Shown here: piece by piece, positions 17,419-19,718 of the stretch
How the letters are laid out: every line of letters begins with the position of its first letter
How positions within the stretch are numbered: position 1 is the stretch's first letter
Assembly (NCBI GenBank): GCA_003833135.1
Contig: QZLH01000161.1
Coordinates: forward strand, 125,883 to 145,600
Direction: 5' to 3'
DNA: 19,718 nucleotides
Source: Oehlia diaphana
Taxonomy: Eukaryota; Glomeromycota; Glomeromycetes; Glomerales; Glomeraceae
The notes under the pieces: model-generated
Database searches by the model: none
Told to the model about the DNA's origin: nothing
Seen by the model: only the letters and a program-made list of their open reading frames with translations
Made by a program: the position numbers and the translations under genes

Positions 17419-18484
17419 ATGTCACAAAGACCACTTATCACTCCACAGATTGACAATACAATTAAAGAGCTTGTAAAAGACTTGGATAATCATCCCAACA
17501 TTTGTGAGAATATTAGCGAAAAAATTAATAAACAATATGCTACAAATTTTACTTTAAAACAAATCCGTCAATAGTAAGATATATCATTATTTATCAATTA
17601 ATTAATCAATTATATATTTATTTGCTTTATTATAAATCACTAGTTTGAAAGACAAATTGCAAATAAAAGTACCACAAATTAGAGCTCGACCCTTCACTAT
17701 ACAGGTTGACAATTCTATCAAAGGGTTTATGAAAGAGTTTGGACAGGAGTCCAACCCTTATGTGATGAAGATTAGTCAAAAAATTAATAAACTACATAAT
17801 ACGAATTATACTTCATAACAAATTCGTCAACGGTAAGATAAACTATTATATACAATTAGACATTATATAATTATATAATTTATTATTCATTTGTATGTTT
17901 ATGAATTAGTTGGACAAGTAAACTCAATACAAATAGTAAGTAACTTACATTTTTTTTAATGCTATATTTTTATACGAAATTCATCTTCAAATAAATATTC
18001 TTCTTCTCTATCTCCAATGAACATTGTTTTTATAGTTTGTCTTGAACCTCTTGATATAGATGAAAAATTATTTATTATACAATAGGTTGAAAGTGAACCA
18101 CGAGGAAATGCAATACCTTGGAAATCATTAATTCCATTGGAAAGTGAATTCAAGAAATTGCGTTCTGAAAGTATGGTAAAAAACTTTTGGAACCTACGAA
18201 AAAGAATTCAAGAAAGTACTAAATCAAAAATAGAAGATGAGGACTCAAGAAAAAGAAAAAGAAGTCCTAAATCGACAGCGAAAGATGAACAACAACAAAA
18301 AAAAGTTTGCCGTGAACTTAATATTACTTTTAAATATGAAAACATTCCATCACATCCCTTGAACGCAAGTTCGATAGAAACTTTATTTGAAAATGACGAG
18401 AATAAACCTCCTTCGAACGCAATGGAAATCTTATGCCGAGTTGCTGATGCAATGTACAAACGTGATTTTCCACAGTCTACATAA
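17419..18484 (+). pseudogene. Myb-like three-repeat gene D with two nonsense codons
   Basis: Exons 17419-17573, 17644-17832, 17910-17935 and 18036-18484 keep one frame of 273 codons including two internal stops. Repeat 1: MSQRPLITPQIDNTIKELV to FTLKQIRQY then LKDKLQ. Linker RARPFTIQ. Repeat 2: VDNSIKGFMKEFGQESNPY to NYTS-stop-QIRQR, then the 26-nt micro-exon WTSKLNTN. Repeat 3: LEPLDIDEKLFIIQ-stop-VE to FKKLRSESMVKNFWNLRKR. TAA (17816-17818) stands where relatives have Lys; TAG (18083-18085) stands where B has Trp. Splice sites are intact (GTAAGA, GTAAGA, GTAAGT; TAG). A basic SRKRKRSPKS nuclear-signal-like stretch and the C-terminal MEILCRVADAMYKRDFPQS motif follow. Unlike A-C, repeat 1 and its micro-exon equivalent are fused to repeat 2 in one exon. 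A shorter protein could start within 18137-18484 but would lack most of repeat 3. Confidence 0.85.
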
Positions 18485-18924
18485 AGATGTTATCCGACGA
18501 ACAAATCCCATGCATGGCTGAGATACAATTATCAAAATTTTATATACAAACAAATCTGTTATTTTTTTTTTATAGACAATGTGTGATTCATATTATTTTA
18601 TTTAGGTTGATATGGATGTTGTTACTTTCATGTTTATGTGACAAAATTAGCGAATTAAAATATTTTCTTATTATTGTATTTATTAATTCATTTGTATTAT
18701 TGTAACTTTTACATATATTGATTGATACAATTTATAAGAAAGTGAATTATTTAAATTACAAACTAAGAAATTTACTACTCTAAGTTTTAGTGTTGATAAT
18801 TCTGAATTAAATAGTAAAAAAAAGCTGACAATAACAAGTACATTTGTAGATTTAAACATGAGGAACCATTATATTTATTACAAACAAAAATACTAGTAGT
18901 AATTTACATAGTAACATAAAAATA
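18485..18924. other. AT-rich 3' flank of locus D
   Basis: No recognisable gene. A plus-strand frame at 18487-18705 is hydrophobic by composition only and is not accepted. Confidence 0.4.
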
Positions 18925-19038
18925 CTAAAATAAAATATTTCCTTCAGGCCATTCTGCTGAATAAATATTACCAAAACCACCTTTTTGTAATTTAAAGCAA
19001 TAAAAACGACTAGTACAATATCTAGTACCCAATTCGTA
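18925..19038 (-). pseudogene. protein-kinase glycine-loop remnant
   Basis: On the minus strand a short frame reads YCTSRFYCFKLQKGGFGNIY, then SAEWPEGNILF and a stop at 18927-18925. LQKGGFG.IYSAEWPEG is the ATP-binding glycine loop (G.G.FG.VY.A.W) of the tyrosine-kinase-like proteins abundant in Rhizophagus. Upstream the frame closes at a TGA about 38 codons before the end, and no catalytic HRD or DFG segment follows. It is a truncated kinase fragment or a small lost exon. Confidence 0.5.
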
Positions 19039-19480
19039 TCAAGAGAAAAATCTATCCCCGTTCATAATTTTTTTTTTTTTTTTTTAACACGAGGATAATT
19101 TTGATTTAAAAAACTTAGAAAAAGAAACATTAAAACAATGTTTTATTTTCTGCAAAGCAAAACAAATCTTGATAAATTTATTATTAATATATCATAATTT
19201 TATTGGTTATATAATTTCTGGCTTGTGAATATATTTTTAATAATATCATAGCGTTTATCACTTTAAATTTTTACTGTGATCAGGTGATATACAAAAAAAA
19301 AATACTGAAAATACAGAAACAACCAAAAACAAGAAATGCAGCTTATTTACATTAATGAAAAAATAGATATAAACGAAAAATAGTTAGAAATTAGAAAAAT
19401 AAAATGAAAAAATATTATCTGTTATTTGGTTGGAGTTATTAAGAAACTTTGGAATCTATATATAATCGGTTTATAAGCTA
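19039..19480. other. AT-rich spacer, nothing recognised
   Basis: A T tract at about 19069-19084 and otherwise plain AT-rich sequence up to the transposon end. Confidence 0.45.
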
Positions 19481-19718
19481 CAGTCTGGTGCAAAAGTCTT
19501 TGGACAATAATCGGCAAAATTAAAAGTCACACAGATCGGCCAATTTAAACCCAAATCATGTTAAACTTTGTACATTAAAAATACATCATTCGTACTACTA
19601 ATTACCATCTTAATTGCTAAGCCACACTTAAAAAAAAATTTTTTTTCATTACAACAAAGAAATGAAGAGTAATGCGAGTGCACAGGCCCAATCTATCTTA
19701 CATTTATGGAACATCGAT
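19481..19718 (+). mobile_element. left end of a Tc1/mariner-like transposon (cut by the window)
   Basis: Preceded by TA, the sequence starts CAGTCTGGTGCAAAAGTCTT and continues TGGACA, the CAGT...TGCAAAAGT.TT.GGACA form typical of Tc1-type TIRs, with TA as the expected insertion dinucleotide. About 180 nt of leader precede a probable transposase start. The right end is outside the window. Confidence 0.6.
19662..19718 (+). CDS. N-terminus of a probable Tc1-like transposase (partial)
   Basis: ATG at 19662 opens 19 codons to the window end, MKSNASAQAQSILHLWNID. Base composition is less AT-rich than the flank. Its position just inside a Tc1-like TIR suggests the DNA-binding helix-turn-helix part of the transposase. 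The catalytic part, and whether the gene is intact, cannot be seen. Confidence 0.45.
   Translation, partial: MKSNASAQAQSILHLWNID

Noticed and set aside
17196..17453. Plus-strand 85-codon frame with repeated YYSYIIH-type words
   Set aside because: It is the translation of the 22-bp tandem repeat and uses the wrong frame at the D start codon.
18083..18085. RNA editing (UAG to UGG) as full rescue of gene D
   Set aside because: It would fix this stop, but the second stop (TAA at 17816-17818, replacing Lys) is not corrected to Lys by A-to-I editing, so editing alone does not restore the conserved protein.
1..19718. tRNA or rRNA genes
   Set aside because: No cloverleaf with A and B boxes and no conserved rRNA segments were seen by eye on either strand; a tRNAscan-SE run would be decisive.

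Overview
The window looks like nuclear DNA of an arbuscular mycorrhizal fungus (Glomeromycotina, Rhizophagus-like). It is strongly AT-rich with long A/T homopolymers. Introns are short (about 45-125 nt) with GTAAGT/GTATGT donors and TAG acceptors. Coding content is sparse and of types expanded in these fungi: an F-box/leucine-rich protein, a small secreted protein, Myb-like regulators, a kinase glycine-loop remnant and several transposon relics. The assignment comes from recognised family style, not from a search.

Layout. 1-1240: a possible gene start leaving the left edge, a cluster of ACGTAAG/ACGTAGA motifs in both orientations, and two weak membrane-like reading frames on the minus strand. 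1590-2136: a small secreted cysteine protein behind a 16-bp palindrome and a G-run tract. 3176-4663: an intact F-box protein (minus). 5111-6322: a DNA transposon of about 1.2 kb with ~85-nt terminal inverted repeats (TIRs) and a 10-bp target duplication, carrying a decayed, intron-bearing N-terminal transposase fragment. 6525-7170: a Helitron-like Rep relic (minus). 7680-11750: gene-poor, with repeats, hairpins and a pogo-like terminus.

11750-18484 is the most informative part: a cluster of four related Myb-like (SANT) genes, called A-D here. A (+, pseudogene), B (+, intact, 187 aa), C (-, intact, 172 aa) and D (+, pseudogene with three Myb repeats). They share intron phases and a 26-nt micro-exon that encodes the end of the R2 recognition helix (W..KLNP-like). 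A and C form one subfamily, B and D another, so the block looks like a two-gene unit duplicated with one gene inverted. Between B and C lie a MITE-like palindromic element and a solo-LTR-like sequence. The C-D intergenic region holds a ~106-nt oligo(T) tract and four exact-length copies of a 22-bp repeat ending 7 nt before D's ATG.

18900-19718: a protein-kinase glycine-loop relic (minus) and, at the right edge, the start of a Tc1/mariner-like element with the first 19 codons of a probable transposase. The only genes that look linked are the Myb cluster. The F-box and secreted-protein genes are independent neighbours embedded in repeats.
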